Translations under genes and position numbers: made by a program | In this document: in pieces, positions 43,183-53,391 of the stretch | How the letters are laid out: every line of letters starts with the position of its first letter | How positions within the stretch are numbered: the first letter of the stretch is position 1 | Notes under the pieces: generated by a model | Databases searched by the model: none | What the model was told of the DNA's origin: nothing | What the model saw: the letters and a program-made list of their open reading frames with translations, nothing else | Assembly (NCBI GenBank): GCA_030685235.1 | Contig: MU839107.1 | Coordinates: 62,001-126,000 of the forward strand | Direction of reading: 5' to 3' | DNA: 64,000 nucleotides | DNA from: Copromyces sp. CBS 386.78 | Taxonomy: Eukaryota; Ascomycota; Sordariomycetes; Sordariales; Sordariaceae

Positions 43183-44808
43183 CTACCTCGAAAAGAAAAA
43201 CGCATTCCCGCCCAAATCCCGCCGAATCTCATTCTGATAATCCTTCTCGGGCTCAAACTCCTGCCACGTGCTCGCCGGGTAGATATGTTTGTTCCGCTGG
43301 TACCATCTCCTGTCGACGACCTTGGTGAAGGTCGGGTCGTCGTTTGCGCCCTCGAGGGTCATGATGTCGGGCAGGGCGGCGAGGCGGCTTGCTGGGGTTG
43401 AGATTGCGGCATCGGCATCAACAATGGGGTCCGATGGGGGGACAGGAGCGTCGTCCGAGTAGTCGAATAATCGCTTGTTGCCGGGACCCATGGTTTTGTT
43501 GATGATGAAGAAGTAGAATTCGTAGTGCTGGAGAAACGAAAGGGGGGTTGGTTAGCACTCTTGGGAAGTATAACATGGTATGGCGAGCATTATTGGGTTT
43601 GCATCTTGCATCTTGCAATTTCGCATGGACATAGATAGGGTAGAGAGCATGGCATGCATAGACAGCATAGAAAGACAGCATAGACTAAGAGCCTAGCGCA
43701 AGCAATCAAACCATCCATCCATATACACTACCACCAACTGTCCCACCCCAAAAAAAGGAATGTATGTACTCACATGCGGTATAATAATACTCCCCCTCAC
43801 CAACAACAAATCATCCACACTAACCCTCGCCCACGCCCTCCTCGCATTCAATATCTTATCCTGCCCCACGCCCCTCTCCGCGCCCACCTTTCTCGACTTG
43901 TCAAGAAACAGCCAAGCGTGGTCGCCCTTCTTCACGCGCACCATACCGCCGGGGATATTAGTGCCGTCGTAAAAGACAAAGGGTATGGCAATCTCCGAGG
44001 CCTTGACGGCTGCTTGTTTGGCGAGAAACTCCTTGCGGATGGCTTCGCGCTCGGCGGCTTCGCGGCGCAAGGCGGCTTTGGTGAGCGCGCGGGGGATGAT
44101 GGGTGCGTTGGTATTGACCATCTTTTTTTTCCTGGAGGGGGCGTCGGAGGCGGAGGCGCTGCTTTCGCGTTTTTTGTCATTTGTTGTGTCATTCGTTGTG
44201 GCTTTGTCTTTCTTGTCTCCGCCCTCGCCGCCGTCGTCGGGATTCGGTGTATCGTCCTTCTTTGGGGCCGCCTTCTTCTTCCTCTTGGTAACAAAAACCT
44301 CCTCCTCCTCCTCATCCCCCTCTTCCTCATCCCCGAAACTCACCAACGCCTTCTTGGTCTTTATCCTCTTCGCTTTCCTCTCTCCCGTTGTTTTTGCTGT
44401 CGTTGTCGTCTTCTTCTTTTGGGATTCGCCTTCACTCTTCCCTTCCCCTCCTTGTCCCGAAGCCGTTGTTCCATTTTCCGTATCTGTTGTTGTTGTTGTT
44501 GTTGTCCCAGCAGCAGGCGTCCCCGTCGCGCTCCGGTCTAATGGTGTGGCAGCAGTGCTGGTATCATTGTTCGAATCATTCCCGACGACGGCTGTCCCAC
44601 GCGAAGCTGCGATCGCGGCTTCTCGAACTTCGCGGTGTTGTTGCTCGAGCACTTCGGCGCGTCGCTTGCGGAAGTCGGCGAGGTTGACGAGGCCTACTGT
44701 CGAGGAGGAGACTCGGTCTTGGACGGTTTGGTTTTGGGGGGCGAAGCGGGGGTTGGGCGTCGAGGCGCTGCTGGTCTCTGGAGGAGGAGGAGGAGGTTGA
44801 TCGGACAT
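43183..44808 (-). CDS. XAP5/FAM50 family nuclear protein
   Basis: Two exons: 44808-43774 and 43527-43183, 459 residues; intron of 246 bp, donor GTGAGT, acceptor CAG, phase 0. The C-terminal half is the XAP5 domain: IPFVFYDGTNIPGGMVRVKKG (split), LLLVRGSIIIPHHYEFYFFI across the splice junction, and DDPTFTKVVDRRWYQRNKHIYPAS near the end. The N-terminus has a Pro run, a conserved FRKRRAEVLEQQ helix, Thr/Ser-rich linkers and basic-acidic blocks (KKKAAPKKDD; ERKAKRIKTKK) with nuclear signals. FAM50A-type proteins associate with the spliceosome; plant XAP5 affects the circadian clock. The start ATG is preceded by an A/C-rich leader and begins MSDQPPPPPP. Confidence 0.92.
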
Positions 44809-47020
44809 TGTGAGGTCGGTCGCTGGAGGTTGGAGGTTGGAGGGTGGTTGGAGGGTCCGGGCAATGGTAAAATTGGGGGTTCGATGGCTAATGAAGACGG
44901 TTGCCGGAATAGTAGTCGGTATGCGGTCGGACGATATATGGTGCGCGCCGGGCTTGTGGTTGAGGAACGGTGATGATGGTTTGTTGTGTTTCGGTGACAA
45001 TTGCACAAGCACCACTGCGCCAGTCTAGCACTGGTTGCGACGTCCATCGTGTCGCGGCAGGCAAAACGATCGTTGGCCTGTGCGTGCGATAAGGCGATAA
45101 GGAAGGCCGACGGTCGGCAGCCGACGAGATCACCGAAGTCCAAGGGAAAGGACATATGTAAAACCATGATCCAGTGACTCTCCCTCATTCGCTTTTCGTC
45201 TTCATCAAACATCCGATTTTCTCATCGCTTCCTTTCACAGCTGTGGTGCTCGAGCTCCCTCATTTGATCGCCGGACGCCCACCGGCACTCCACACTTGCC
45301 CGGCCGGAAATGTGGGGTTCTCGATTTCGGCGCAGTCGAGGAACGGAGGAACTCACTTGATTTCCACAAAGTCCATCAACTCGCCCTCGTCAGGGCCTAC
45401 CTGTTCACCCGAAACACAACATCCCCTCCACGATTTCGGGCCGCTTGCTGCAAACGAGGATAGAGAGCTGGTGACGACTGCCACAGGAACGGTAATGACT
45501 GCCAGCTCAGATGCTCCTTCTGGTAACAAGCTCCGTTCCAACTACCAGTCAGGAAGTCACGGACGCAACTGGATCAAGCTTTCCATGGGTAGTTTGTCTA
45601 CCAGGACTCACTAACACATTCCGCCGCAGTGTTGACCAAAGGTTGTTAAGCGAGGCCGGCGACCCACCTCTTAGATGCTTTTGGGACCGGCCGCGTTCCT
45701 TCCCTTCGGACAACAGCAACTTTCCTCCCTCGTCCTTCGTACATGCAATCCTCCGAGTCCTATGATGAGATGCTGAAGTGCAATGGCCATAATGAGCAGC
45801 ACTACTGAAGCCACGCCCACTCCCGTCCTAGTAGGTAGCGGCCCTCTGCTTGTTTGACAGCCCGATAAGACAAGTGGATTACATAGGTAACTTGACGACA
45901 TCCCTTTCCGAGCATGAAGACACTCTGATGTTTTGCAGTCGTTTTGACCAGGAAGCTCTTGAAACTCGCACTGGTTTATGCTTGCTCTCGGTCATTTATA
46001 TTAGGTTCCTTATTCTGGCACGCTTCTCTCAGGTGGCTAACTTAGGTATCGTCTTGACACGCCCCTGATGGTCCCAGGCAGGTGCATCCTCGGAGGCAGG
46101 AAGAGCCATGAGATGCAATATGTAGAGGTACCCCTGCGGCTCTACCTAGGCAGGTACGAATGCAGTTCCCTCCCAGCCGGTAGGAGAAACAGTTTGGCAC
46201 CATCCCAGTCACTCCTTTCGTCACTTTGACTGTGTCAAGAACAAGCTGCCTTGGATGACCGAACGGACAAAGAGGGCAAGTGCCGAGGTCAATCCGATCG
46301 CTGCCATCGGTAGGTGTTCTCTGGGAGTGGCATCGCACCCGATTTCTCTCAGTCCATGAGGATTTATCCTGATCTTGTTCCTTCAGTTTCTTCTTCTCTT
46401 GTCTCCGTCCTCAACCCATTCCATCACTCATCTTTTTATCTATCTCGAGTATCACCTCCACTTTGTACTAATCAAATACCTACACGATATTGTCTTTTGG
46501 AGTCGGCTCGCACCACGCATTACAATCCATATCCCTCGTTTCGTTTTATCCATATTCCTGCCTCGGCCTCAAATCTGAAGAGGAGCACAGCAGCAAAAGG
46601 AGCAACAGCAACAATCCACGCCGCCACCCACACAAAGTACTGGTGGAAGCTCATGTCATCCGAAACCACAATTTCCATATGACGCATGCTATATATGCTC
46701 TCGACGGCACAGGGGAACGACCATCTGATCCAGAACGAGTTTTCTGATCTAGCGACTTTGCTAAAGTCCTTGAGGATCTATCCATATAATGACACGATAT
46801 GGATGCTTTGACGCTGAAGCCTTGAACGCTATAACACACGAGGGGAAGCCGAAGATATGAGAACAACCCACCCGCAACCGGCGCCAACATTTGCCGAACA
46901 AAGAGCGTCACCATCAACGATAAACCCAGAATCGGCTCACCGTTTTTTCAACAACTACGAACACAACAAACAACACCAGCAACAACAGCGGCCACACGGC
47001 GCTCTGCTAGACGGGCCACA
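44809..47020. other. 2.2-kb intergenic region
   Basis: Upstream flank of the XAP5 gene and a stretch without recognisable genes. The sequence becomes less structured beyond 45.6 kb and leads into relic-rich DNA. Confidence 0.4.
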
Positions 47021-47281
47021 TTGATGGCCATTGCATCATACCACAAAATATCGGCGCCGGAAGAGATCGAAGGATTTCTGAAGGGTTCTGCGAAGCCCGG
47101 CTCTTATATGGCTGGCATATCACCTCTACTACACGAGCTCGGCCAAGGGAACCTGCGTACGAACGCCACATACCTGCTACGACTCGGATGTGATCCAAAC
47201 GGCGACCGACCTGATCCAGTCACTCCAGAGTGGGAGAGCCCACTGCACGCCTACATTCTCCCCCAACCCGAAAACATATAG
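47021..47281 (+). pseudogene. Ankyrin-like gene fragment
   Basis: An 86-codon frame. The stretch SPLLHELGQGNLRTNATYLL and RLGCDPNGD followed by ESPLHAYIL fits one ankyrin unit and the start of the next (compare TPLH..., LL..GADPN). It ends in a stop and the neighbouring frames (47282-47460: GPVLYLEDDIDILKMKQEV; then KRRKVVKRLALEYWW) look coding but are shifted. This is likely a fragment of a broken ankyrin gene. Confidence 0.4.
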
Positions 47282-48168
47282 TCCTGTCGGAGAAGATACC
47301 GCTGGTCCGGTCTTGTATTTGGAGGATGATATTGATATCCTCAAGATGAAACAGGAAGTCGCAAACATCGTTGGTCATTGGAGACAACCTCAAGCGAAGA
47401 GGATACGGAGATGGAAGATGATCAGCTCACCAGCATGGTACGGTGGGCGATATCTCTAGTGGTGATGGGGACGACGCGAAGGAAAAGAGGCGGAAGGTTG
47501 TGAAGCGCCTGGCCTTGGAATATTGGTGGTTGGTGGTGACTGATTGGCGAGAGGATGAATTTTTGCCGGTGGTCGCGTCGGGCGCAAGGTGGACCGAAAC
47601 CGTTTTCATCACCAGATATCGAACCATACAACCCAGCGAACGAAAGCGATGAACAGCATCAGACCCAGCAGTTCATCGGTCCTCAGACCCCCATTCAAAT
47701 TCAAGGTCACCAACACCTGCATAGACGCGAGTCTATCCCCAACCATGAAGAAGGTGCTTCGGCGCCTATGTTCGCCGGTTTGGAGGGAGCTTCCCGAAGT
47801 GATGCGGATGCGAACGAGTACGATTCCCGCTCTCCGGAGCTCCCGCTACCTTTCCCTTCCGAAGTGTATGGTGCCGTTGGCTCGTCAGAGCTGCCAAAGC
47901 CTCCGATCGTCGCACATACCTTCGGTCTAGGAGTTGGTAACTTGCTCTGTTTACTCGGTGAACCTGTACGAAACCATCCTGACGTATGATATTTCCAACA
48001 TTTTGGTTCAGATTTTGGGCGGATAAGCAGGAGAAGAGATTGAAGGAGGAGAGGTGGGCTGCGGAGAAGGCGAAATTGGCATTCGATCTGGAGGTCTTGT
48101 TATAGAAGAAGAGCCAGAGGGAGATGGAGGAGGGGAGTAGGGGAGCGGCGGCGGCGGGATAGGAGGGA
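47282..48168 (+). pseudogene. Shifted coding-like fragments between ankyrin and retropepsin relics
   Basis: Several short frames have protein-like composition but are broken by stops and shifts: 47450-47650 (RLALEYWWLVVTDWREDEF), 47650-47989 (SPELPLPFPSEVYGAVGSSE), and 48011-48105 (FWADKQEKRLKEERWAAEKAK). They could be parts of one decayed gene together with its neighbours. No family is recognised. Confidence 0.3.
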
Positions 48169-48375
48169 GTGCTGGAGGTTGTCGTTGGCGCTAGGGCCGG
48201 ATTGGCCACCATTGTTGAGGCCCCCGAGGGCCATGAGTTGCGCCGCCGGGGTGCCGGGGAGTGCCTGGTGGATACAGGAGCGCTAACAGATATGATTAGT
48301 GAGGAAACCGCCAAGCGGTGGACTCAGCCAGACCGGCAACACCACCAACAGCGCCCAAGTTTAGGTATTCATTAG
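48169..48375 (+). pseudogene. Retropepsin-like fragment (aspartyl protease motif)
   Basis: The frame contains CLVDTGALTDMISEETAKRW, which fits the retroviral-type aspartic protease active site (hydrophobic-D-T-G-A followed by a hydrophobic-I-S turn), as found in Ty3/gypsy Pol and in domesticated single-domain proteases. Only about 69 codons remain and the downstream glycine-rich flap region is absent. Probably a retroelement relic. Confidence 0.45.
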
Positions 48376-49907
48376 GTACCTCAAGTTGTCATATTCAGTC
48401 ACCATAGGGAGGCATGACTGCATGGAAGGTTGAGTCATTGGACTGGAAGACGGTGACTGTAGGTAGAATTCTTCAGGTACAAAAGATGTCTCACATCCTG
48501 CTTTTCTTTTCTTTCAACTGTGTTTCCGCGCACGCAAGGTGCATCGTGGCACACGTTCAGTCTGTCGTTGTCTGCCCCAATAGTGGATGTAGGTCCGATA
48601 TGATGTTGATGTTGATAGGGTCGGTATGACCATAGACACCCACGCCACGTAATAGTTCATGATCGAACATTAATGGGTAGTCCCAGCTCGATAAGAAATA
48701 TGGGTCTTCTCCTATAATCCATCCTTCCCCTCAGTTCTCTCTCCTATATCTGGTGTTGGGCCAAATATGTTCAGCTGCGAATAGTTGTGTGTATCCCTCA
48801 GCGTGGTGATCTCCGTATTCCATTTATTCTTCCTTTTCCCGGCTTGCTAGCGACAGGGCAGGACAGAAAGATCGATTACCCATAGCCACATGATGGCGCC
48901 AAAACATGGTAGGAGGGGGGATCAGTCCCGTCCTCCGGTGGCTCATGGCGACGGCCTAGCAGGACCGGCCACCAAAGCCCGATAGATCTGGTTGCATTTC
49001 GCTCCGCCTCTCACATTTGCGGTGGCCTCTGGGTCTTTGATGCGGCCGTTGACTTCGCGGCGCCCGAGCAGGAGTTGAGGGATCAAGTGGAAGGTTCCCT
49101 ACCGGAGGGATCTGCACCCCACTGGAGAAGAGCCACCGTATGTCCTTCCAACCTCTTGGGAGTCAGGAAAATGCTGGGAGCGCTGGGCATGGGATCGACG
49201 ATTTCGCTCATTATATAACATCCCTATCCATCAGGCCACGGAAATCCCAAGGTCGGATAATGGAGTTGCGAAATGAGGTCTAACAAGTAATTGCAGGCGA
49301 AGCATCGGAAGACCCTCTTGTTCGACCAAAGAAACGGGACATTCGCGAAATTTGGCAGGAAGAGGGTCCCCACGGACAAAGAGCACCGTAAGGTACTTAA
49401 TGGACGGCGCAAGTGGGCGGCCGGCGGAGAGGACACTCAGTATGGCAAGTACCATCAGTCGATTTGGCGAACATTTCATCTCAACTATAGTCGATACAAT
49501 CATTTTACTTGCTTGAGGGAGGACAAATCTATAAATACCGTACAGGTAAGTTTGGAGGGGCCAAGGTCCAACGGAAGTGGGCCGATTCGCGAGGGACCTT
49601 CTTGCCCTTCCGCCCACAATTCGACAACATCTCACCCACCTTCCTCAACTCTTCCCCTACCAAAAATACAATACAACCATCAAGCAAAGGTACCTCTATC
49701 AGCAGCAACTCATCACCATGATAAGCAAACACAGAGGTGCAGGCATGAGGATTGATATGCCACTTGTTGGCAGGGAGGTATTGTTCGCTTTCTTAGGTGG
49801 TTTCAACCCGAACCCAGAATGCACACCCTGCAACCACCTACAACCACCTGCACCTACCCCAAATCCTCGATCTGACCAATCAGAAGGCCAGAATCTTCGA
49901 AATCCTT
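48376..49907. other. Gene-poor region
   Basis: About 1.5 kb with no supported gene. Short frames here lack protein-like composition over any useful length. Confidence 0.35.
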
Positions 49908-49969
49908 AACCGTAGTTCTTAACGTACTACGTCTCAAAATCGAGCCGTAGTGCGTTAAGGACTACGGTT
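49908..49969. repeat. Palindrome: 24-bp inverted repeat with 14-nt loop
   Basis: Arms at 49908-49931 and 49946-49969 are complementary at 22 of 24 positions (AACCGTAGTTCTTAACGTAC versus its inverse). The arms contain CTTAACG-like words like those at the end of the 97-bp repeat 310 bp away. It may be the terminus of a small transposable element or a hairpin in a transcript. Confidence 0.8.
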
Positions 49970-50056
49970 AGCAGAACTCAACCCCCTATAAATATAGGGG
50001 ATGGCCGTCGCAAAGACAATGGATGAGGCTATTCCCAATTGAAATCTACTAATGGC

Positions 50057-50207
50057 GATGATAAGAAGAATGGTGATGATGAGAAGGATGGTGATGATGA
50101 GAAGGATGGTGATAATAAGAAGGATGGTGATGATAAGAAAAATGGCGATAAGAAGAGTGGTGGTGATGATGAAAAGGATGGTAGTGATGATGAAAAGGAG
50201 GAAGAAA
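50057..50207 (+). repeat. Degenerate 18-bp tandem repeat
   Basis: About eight imperfect copies of GATGATAAGAAGGATGGT, mostly differing by G/A and A/G changes. In one frame it would encode DDKKDG units (start at 50039, merging into the 97-bp repeat), but no domain is attached, so coding is doubtful. Confidence 0.85.
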
Positions 50208-50280
50208 GAGAAAGAAAGAAGAAAGGTAGAAAGGGGATGTTAACTACCTCTTTCCATCTTACAGCCAAAGTCTTGGCCTA

Positions 50281-50377
50281 CCTTAACGCTGCCTTAATAT
50301 TGCAGGATTGCAGCTGCGGACCCTGCACGTTAACACGTTTATTTCCTAAAATCCCTAACGCGGACCCGAACAGGCCT
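50281..50377 (+). repeat. 97-bp dispersed repeat, left copy
   Basis: Starts CCTTAACGCTGCCTTAA and ends ACAGGCCT. An inverted copy of the same length lies at 58228-58324, with only about four or five base differences. Both copies lie within short unrelated open frames. Confidence 0.9.
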
Positions 50378-50647
50378 TAAGGATGGTTTCTATGATAACG
50401 CGTACTTTAGGGGAAAAGATGGCTTTGTTCTCGGCATCCCTCAGCTTCTTCAGCCATTTGACGGTGTAGTTAGCGTCGTTTCTGGGCAGTTAATCCTCCG
50501 CCGTCCGACAACCCGTTTGACGCCGCCTTCGACCTCGAGCGGGGCTTCCAAGGACGCTTCGAGTCCAAAGAAGCGTTCGAGGAGTACAAGCGGGAGTACC
50601 TGGCCCGGCGCAACGGCGAGGGCAAGGCGCAGGTAGACCTAAGGTAG

Positions 50648-51124
50648 TCAACTACCGCTCAAGCCGTCGGAACTCCTGTCAAAAACAAGCAGACTCCGGC
50701 AAAGAAGAATCGCCAAACGACTGCTCGTATCGCTCAGGCCCGCGCCATCTCTAGCATTCGTTACAGCGAGTCTAGTACACAGGGTAAATCGTACCCGGAA
50801 ACCAAGGAGGCAATCCAAAAGATATATCGCAAAGACTGCCGCCTCATAAACGTCGCCATTAACAATTCCCTCTGTAAGGAGATCGGCAAGATTGCCAAAG
50901 AGCACCTGGAGAAGTTCGCGAAGAAGGACTCCTTCTCCCAAAGCAGCCTTGCTCGCCGGACCAAGGACGCTCTCGACGCAGCACTCGGCAAATTCAACGA
51001 CCAAGACCCCTCTTTTGTCGACAAGATTCCGACCAAGGCCACCCTGTTGGCGTTGCAGTACTGCAACTACGCGACGGGTCTACCAGAGCAGGTGGGAGGC
51101 ATGCTAGCTCGTATGGGCTTTTAA
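50648..51124 (+). pseudogene. Unrecognised decayed gene, copy A
   Basis: An open frame of 158 codons without an ATG at its beginning, between a TAG at 50645 and a TAA at 51122. It reads as a Lys-rich helical protein: TPVKNKQTPAKKNRQTTARI, ESSTQGKSYPETKEAIQ, CRLINVAINNSLCKEIGKIA, KDALDAALGKFNDQDPSF, LLALQYCNYATGLPEQVGG. Another coding-like patch just upstream (50506-50646: NPFDAAFDLERGFQGRF, EAFEEYKREYLARRNGEGKA) is in a different frame. The start of the shared region matches copy B at 52.2 kb. Family unknown; perhaps the gag-like or structural ORF of an unclassified element, or a repeated accessory gene. Confidence 0.5.
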
Positions 51125-51180
51125 TATCTGGCGCACAGCCCCGGACAGGGCCAGGTACTTCAGGCACTCTGAGGTACGCT

Positions 51181-52130
51181 CAGATTAAGAACACGGCGGA
51201 GAAGAATGTGTGGCTCGGCTTCCACGCGGATGACTGGTTCCGGGCAATGCTGTACTGCCATTGGTTCTGTGAGCAGAGACGGCTCACGTTCAAGTCCCAG
51301 CCACCATCGCCGGAGCTGGGCCTGGTCCTTCGGAGAATACTGTTGACGGGTGCGTTTACGTCCTTGGCGCCGAGGATACCTTACTACAGCAATCGGGACC
51401 GAACAGCAGCATAATGCCATCCCCGGCAATTCTGCCCAGCGGATTGTCACTGAGATATTCAACCTCAGCTACGAGATGGATCGGCCGTACAATAACGCGA
51501 CCGTTTGGCATTAGTGATCTTCGTGCCCCCGTAGATGATTGCTTACGAGCTACTTGTACGTTCCTGCCCAATAGGTAGTCATGCCGTGAACGTAAACTAC
51601 ATAACAATCTTGCACAGGACATCGTCGAGAAGGCTCACCAGGGCCAAGTCAACATTGGCCAGTGGACCGAGGCCGGACAGTGGTACTTTCAACAGTACCT
51701 TACCCGACTGTCGCTTCCAGAATGGAAGCGTTGATCCATGCTGTCAAGGTACGTTGTCATATTACACATGAGATTCATCAAGATGAAGCAGCTGACAATG
51801 GCTTGGGCTACACATATTAGATCAACAAAGCGGTACCTGTGAGCTTCGCCGACCCAAACTACATCATAAAATAGGCTTATACCCCCGCCAAGGAGGTCGC
51901 CAAGTTTGAGGAGAACTTACACGCTACTGCGGTCAAGCGTGAGCAGCTGGCGAATGCTAAGTACAAGAGAATCGAAGAGTCCGAATAAGTAAGGCTCACT
52001 TTACGCCTTCCCAAGAATTTTGGTGGCGTACTCCCTTCCCTGCGCGCCAATAACGAGAAGAACACCTTGCCTTTCTCTTCCTTGGAGGCTTTGCACCCTA
52101 CCTCCGAGTACGATATCAACGAGAACTAAG
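51181..52130 (+). pseudogene. Coding-like fragments between copies A and B
   Basis: Short protein-like stretches in different frames: 51190-51420 (NVWLGFHADDWFRAMLYCHW; KSQPPSPELGLVLRR), 51440-51513 (QRIVTEIFNLSYEMDRPYNN), 51620-51735 (GQVNIGQWTEAGQWYFQQYL), 51874-51985 (KEVAKFEENLHATAVKREQL), 52020-52130 (SLEALHPTSEYDINEN). Together they look like one broken protein continuing copy A. Intron structure is not convincing, so decay is the better reading. Confidence 0.4.
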
Positions 52131-52137
52131 GTAGGTA

Positions 52138-52515
52138 GTGCTGGCCCTGTCGCCCAGCTCCCCGTTCCGGCCACTCAGCGGCGTCAAGTCGTCGCCCCCG
52201 TCGCCCAGGTCGCAGGCACTCCCGTCAAAGCCAAGCAGACCCCGGCCAAGAAAAGCCGCCAAACCGCTGCCCGAGTCGCACAGGCTCGTCTCATTGCCGA
52301 TTCCCGTGCTATGTGGCGAATCCAGCACCCAGGGTAAATCCTACCCTGAGACCAAAGAGGCGATCCAGGACATGTACCTTTCCTTACTCAGCCGCGGTCA
52401 TGTCTGCCGCTTCAACCCCGAGGCCACAGATGGTCGCTGTGTCGCCTGTCAGGTTGACACCACCAAAGTCTGCGCGGCCCCTCCACCCAAGAACTGGGCG
52501 GTTTACCTGGAGTAG
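52138..52515 (+). pseudogene. Unrecognised decayed gene, copy B (frameshifted)
   Basis: The frame VAQVAGTPVKAKQTPAKKSR QTAARVAQAR (split) matches copy A, then ends at a TAA near 52335. The matching sequence ESSTQGKSYPETKEAIQ resumes one frame over and continues through a Cys-rich part (HVCRFNPEATDGRCVACQ; DTTKVC) to NWAVYLE at 52515. So one indel near 52300-52315 breaks copy B relative to A. The Cys pattern C-x9-C-x2-C could be a metal-binding unit. Confidence 0.5.
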
Positions 52516-52779
52516 AGCTCACGGTCGACATTCTGACTGTTCATAGCGTCTGGTGAGAATGGAAGTAGAGGTAGTCTCTACCCATGTTTCTGTTTTATTC
52601 CTCTTCTACTGTTTTAGTTTATGATCTTCTGCTTTGTATTCATCGTCCAAGACTCCTCTTGTATATCAGTGATATACGGGATCCTAACTTCCATTCAATT
52701 TCATTCCCAGTGCATACCATAGCGGGAAAATCCCCAGGGCAACAAGCCTTAAAGGGGCGTGTTAATACTTGCAGTTTGA

Positions 52780-53263
52780 CAAGCCTTGTCTTCCCACCCA
52801 TCACTATTGGTTGAAGGAGGCCTCTAATTAGTCGGATTTTAATGCGCTATAAACGGTTGCTAAAGATTTTGATTCTAAACTTCAAAGTAACGATAGTTCT
52901 TTCCGGGAGATCTACCCTATATCAAAGAAAAAACCGAACCCCGCCTTCAATCATTTGGGCCAGTAGCTCAATAGTTCTTATCGTCGCTCTCTTCCTTAAG
53001 ATCGCCAGTTCAATTCCAGATGGCAACAGCTTTTTTTCCGTTGCGCAAAAAGTTTCGCGCTTTGAAATCCGGACTTTAAAGCCAAAATCCGAAGACCCTA
53101 GAGTACTACTAAAAAGGACCACTAAAAAGATCACCAGAAAGACCCTTATAAGGACCTTTAGAAGGTACTTATAGAAGTCTTTAGCTTTTACCTTTTTACA
53201 CCCAAATCCGACCAATCAGAGGCCTCCCTCAGCCAACAGCGCTGGTTCTTACAACAAGGCTTG
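52780..53263. mobile_element. MITE-like element with long RIP-marked terminal inverted repeats
   Basis: Arms at about 52780-52840 and 53201-53263 are inverted complements over roughly 60 bp, e.g. GGAGGCCTCTAATTAGTCGG on the left versus GGAGGCCTCTGATTGGTCGG when the right arm is inverted. Most differences are transitions with A or T on the left and G or C on the right, the direction of C-to-T damage. The centre is AT-rich with no ORF of note. No clear target duplication was found, so superfamily is open. Confidence 0.7.
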
Positions 53264-53369
53264 GCCTATTATCTCTCCTAAGATTTGAGCCAACCCTTGT
53301 AACCCCCCCTCAAGCCTTGGTGCCTTCCTCATATTCCCGCTAGGGTATAAAGTGATCCATGTTCTCGGG

Positions 53370-53391
53370 TTTTTTTTTTTTTTTTTTTTTT
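53370..53391. repeat. 22-bp poly-T tract
   Basis: An uninterrupted T run. It could be the trace of a poly-A tail of a minus-strand retroposon, but no such element is recognisable on its right; it may be simple-sequence expansion. Confidence 0.9.

Noticed and set aside
43774..44800. Plus-strand frames rich in Phe, Leu and Ser across the XAP5 gene
   Set aside because: They lie antisense to a well-supported XAP5 coding sequence and reflect its codon bias.
52960..53035. tRNA-like words GTAGCTCAATAG and AGTTCAATTCC
   Set aside because: The flanking bases do not form an acceptor stem and no anticodon stem of proper size is present; it lies inside the AT-rich centre of an inverted-repeat element.
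53370..53391. Poly-T as evidence for a LINE insertion
   Set aside because: No reverse transcriptase or target duplication could be found next to it.
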